DNA of 64,000 nucleotides from Nematopogon swammerdamellus (taxonomy: Eukaryota; Arthropoda; Insecta; Lepidoptera; Adelidae). Positions 61,608 through 64,000 of this stretch are shown here, one piece after another. The notes beneath the pieces were generated by a model that saw only the letters and a program-made list of their open reading frames with translations, made no database searches and was not told the DNA's origin. Position 1 is the stretch's first letter. Every line of letters starts with the position of its first letter. The DNA lies in assembly GCA_946902875.1 (NCBI GenBank), contig OX336351.1, forward strand, positions 4,275,761-4,339,760, written 5' to 3'. A program made the position numbers and the translations under genes.

Positions 61608-61612
61608 AGACG
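61455..61612 (+). mobile_element. LINE 3' UTR and (TTA)n tail
   Basis: A short AT-rich 3' UTR with AATAAAG, followed by about a dozen TTA units (61577-61606). This is a microsatellite tail of the kind used by CR1-group LINEs instead of poly-A. The target-site duplication is not resolved. Confidence 0.75.
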
Positions 61613-61627
61613 CAATGACATCATAGT

Positions 61628-61943
61628 TGTAGCCAAAGATTTAAATCGATAGACAGGGAAAGCGCTCAAGAGTTCGTCACAGATTAGACATAACGGTGTG
61701 TGTGACTTCATGAACAGTAGTCATCAAGAATCGCATCAAAAGCTGCCTTATGTTAACAAAACGCTAACGCTCTGCACTCACGCATCGCCGCGTTCCGTTC
61801 CATTCCGTGGAACGACCTCTCAACAGGCGCGTGGCGATGCGACTGATGCGAAGTAGCCGCATGCGGCCCTTTCATTCGTGACATTGTATGTAGTGCGCCA
61901 TGTTTAACTATGCTCTATCTATCGATTTAAATCTTTGGTTGCA
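61628..61943. mobile_element. TIR element, 316 bp
   Basis: The ends read TGTAGCCAAAGATTTAAATC and, inverted, TGCAACCAAAGATTTAAATC, continuing GATAGA. The interior has a GC-rich part (CGCATCGCCGCG, GGCGATGCGACTGATGCG). No target duplication was identified. It starts 16 bp after the LINE tail. Confidence 0.7.
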
Positions 61944-62021
61944 GCAAATCATATTATAGTTAACCATTTCAGGTTCCATGAATAAGATGATATGTGTAAT
62001 AAGATGATGATATGATGATAT

Positions 62022-62346
62022 GTACCGTGTGGGGCCGGTACTTTAAAAGAATAGCCCCACTGCATCTCTCCCCGTGTATGTTGTAAAAGGCGACTAAGGG
62101 ATATGACTCCCTTCTTATATTACTAGGTGGTAGGGTTTAACCCGCCCGGGTTGATACCACCGCACTGAATGAAAGGTCGGTCGAAACGGCTATGTAAATA
62201 GTTTGTGTTTTCCGTCCAGTTCAGTGTAGCCGGCACGACCGAAGGGAAGCACTGACGTGGCACCAAGTTCACCCGGTGTTATGGGCTGACATCACGGATG
62301 TTGCAGGGGATGTAGCCAACCGTGTGTTTCCATAAAAAAAAAAAAA
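62022..62346 (+). mobile_element. SINE, short form
   Basis: Starts GTACCGTGTGGGGCCGGTAC and ends in an A-run. It is close to the copies at 11652 and 13741. Confidence 0.82.
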
Positions 62347-63552
62347 TTCTAGAAGACCGTATTTTAGTCGCCACAAAGAAAATTATTCTGCCGAATGTTA
62401 TAAACGTAAAACGAATCCTCTGCTGAATATGTATAGCGAAAATCTCTTCTGATGGAGAGATATGTGAAGATAGCTTACAAATCGGCGATTATCGCCAATC
62501 AATTTGATGAGATAAGCTATCGTTCATGCCAGCTGTGCAATCACATTTGCAGAAGCGACAGATTACATAATATATTCTAGTATAAGATAGTCGACAGATG
62601 GCTATCTCTCTTTGGAGGATTTCAAGATATTTGGAAAGAATGCACATTACTAGGAAAACGAGGAGGCATTGCGGCTTGGTGCTCCTCGCACTAATATAAA
62701 GGAAGGAAAATATATAAACATAATAAAATCATATGGAGACTTTAACTTCGAACCAGGTCATAACCATCTTGATCAACAGTCGCAGGAAGACGTTAGCACG
62801 TTCTGTTTATCAATGGAGGTGCGGAACGCAGCTGAAGCGAGTTTACTGCAGATGCAATTTTCGCAGCTGTAAGATTTTGATAGTAGTTTGTTCCTTCCAG
62901 TTTGAGCTTATACGCACGTAGCTACAATGCGCGCACTCTAACTTTGCGATTGAGACATTCCTTCTGTCTCATACTTCCGAAAAGACACCAAATTATCGTG
63001 CAAGAGACATGGGGAGAGAAGCGTACCGGAAGAGTTACGACCCGATGCCTATACAGGCCCTGACTGAATGCATCTGAACCCTCAGGTTCGAAAAGATCGT
63101 GAAAACTAAATACACTTAATTTCCTTCTTTTTCCTTTTGTAAGTTCTGCCATAAATTAGGAAGCAGTTGTACTGCAATATGTTTATAGTTTTATATATGT
63201 ATGCAGAGAGACCCCTAGCTAGGTGAACCCAACATGAACGGAGAGAAGAGAAAAAAAAAATCTCCGCCAATATATTTCCTGGTTGCCGACTAAGTATTTT
63301 GCAATATGGGCATGGGACCTTTTAAAATTTATATAAAATTACAACAAATTATTGAACAATGAAAGCTTTTGGTATAAGTGTCGATCTCACGACCTTTAAT
63401 TTTTTGTAGTTTAAGATCTTCATAGAAAAAAGTATGGGCGCCACTGATGTATTTGGTATCAGTGTTGTATATTAAGTTTCCAACAGTTGCGTCAACATTC
63501 TCACAGCCACAGGTGTTGAGGTGTTCTGCCTTTCAGCCTGGCGAAGTCCTAC
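62347..63552. other. Nothing firmly recognised
   Basis: Short open frames at 62669-62921 (plus) and 62922-63152 (minus) show no known domain or splice-bounded structure. Confidence 0.4.
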
Positions 63553-63736
63553 CTATGTGTCATCGACTCAGTTGACATCCGTGTTTGGGTTCCTTCCGCT
63601 TCTGCTTTGTATGCCTCAGTTTTGACATTGGATTCCTTCTTTACAGGTGGAGTCTCCAGGACCCGAAGCAGCTGGTTGTCGGCGTCCTGATTGGCCGATA
63701 GACAATAAAACCAAGAATCTTGACTCGGATGGAATG
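63553..63736 (-). CDS. Candidate internal exon of an unidentified gene
   Basis: On the minus strand, acceptor TTTGACTACAG and donor GTAGGA (after CATAG) bound 184 nt with one open frame. Its product includes DSWFYCLSANQDADNQLL, then PPVKKESNVKTEAYKAE and GTQTRMSTESMTHR, a charged composition unlike the mobile elements nearby. No family is recognised and no partner exon was found, so it could be chance. If real, it would be upstream, on the same strand, of the terminal-exon candidate at 32850-32995. Confidence 0.3.
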
Positions 63737-63799
63737 CTGTAGTCAAAATTATCAATAAACGAGAGAGCATTGAGATTGAGATTTACTTACAACATATCA

Positions 63800-63972
63800 T
63801 CAAGTAGTCATGCAGCAGGTGGGTCTTCGTACCTTACTTGCTGCTTGATCTAGTTCGAATACTTTGCGAAACGTGGTGTTCGGTGTTGTGCTGTAATTTA
63901 CCAGAGCTCTTGCAGCACAACATCGATTACTCTGCTTACGCCGATTGTCGGGATTCAGCGTGTGTGATATGT
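63800..63972 (+). repeat. Dispersed repeat, copy of 21808-21990
   Basis: AGTCATGCAGCAGGTGGG, GTGTTCGGTGTTGTGCTG and GCCGATTGTCGGGAT match 21830-21985 with scattered changes. Confidence 0.65.
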
Positions 63973-64000
63973 ATGTATGATTGAGAAAATCACACTAGAC

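Overview
The window is nuclear DNA of a moth or butterfly (Lepidoptera), inferred from content only. It holds spliced genes with GT-AG introns, an interstitial (TTAGG)n tract (the common insect telomere repeat), piggyBac, BEL/Pao and CR1/RTE/jockey-type elements, many copies of a tRNA/5S-like SINE, and the dispersed repeats typical of lepidopteran genomes.

Left part, minus strand (about 1-29.8 kb, possibly to 32.8 kb): the 5' half of one P4-ATPase (phospholipid flippase) gene of ATP8B type, running right to left and leaving the window at base 1. I can place exons at 29539-29752 (candidate first coding exon), 13556-13614, 8608-8820, 5148-5353, 2592-2722 and 2005-2141. All junction phases agree. 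A second candidate first exon with the same phase lies at 32726-32759. Two exons of this gene have each been expanded into a tandem array: the M1-M2 transmembrane-hairpin exon (14 copies, 170 bp period, 6352-8820) and the exon after the ETNLK-type exon (13 copies, 164 bp period, 1-2164). The first array multiplies 5' splice sites and the second multiplies 3' splice sites. The introns are full of SINEs, LINE fragments, TIR elements and minisatellites, plus a piggyBac remnant.

Middle part (35.07-53.57 kb): a three-layer nest. A SINE was interrupted by a 6.7 kb BEL/Pao LTR retrotransposon (267 bp LTRs, TSD GATGC). Its gag-pol frame was then interrupted in the protease region by a second, GC-rich BEL/Pao element of 11.4 kb with 2290 bp LTRs (TSD GATAT). 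The inner element lacks protease and the pol N-terminus and carries shuffled copies of its own pol 3' end instead. Its LTRs carry a family of hairpins that share a CTTGG loop but have different stems.

Right part (53.6-64 kb): degenerate LINE pieces, an apparently intact two-ORF CR1-like non-LTR retrotransposon (56978-61612) with overlapping ORFs and a (TTA)n tail, a TIR element, another SINE, and one candidate minus-strand exon near 63.6 kb. No tRNA, rRNA or CRISPR locus is present.
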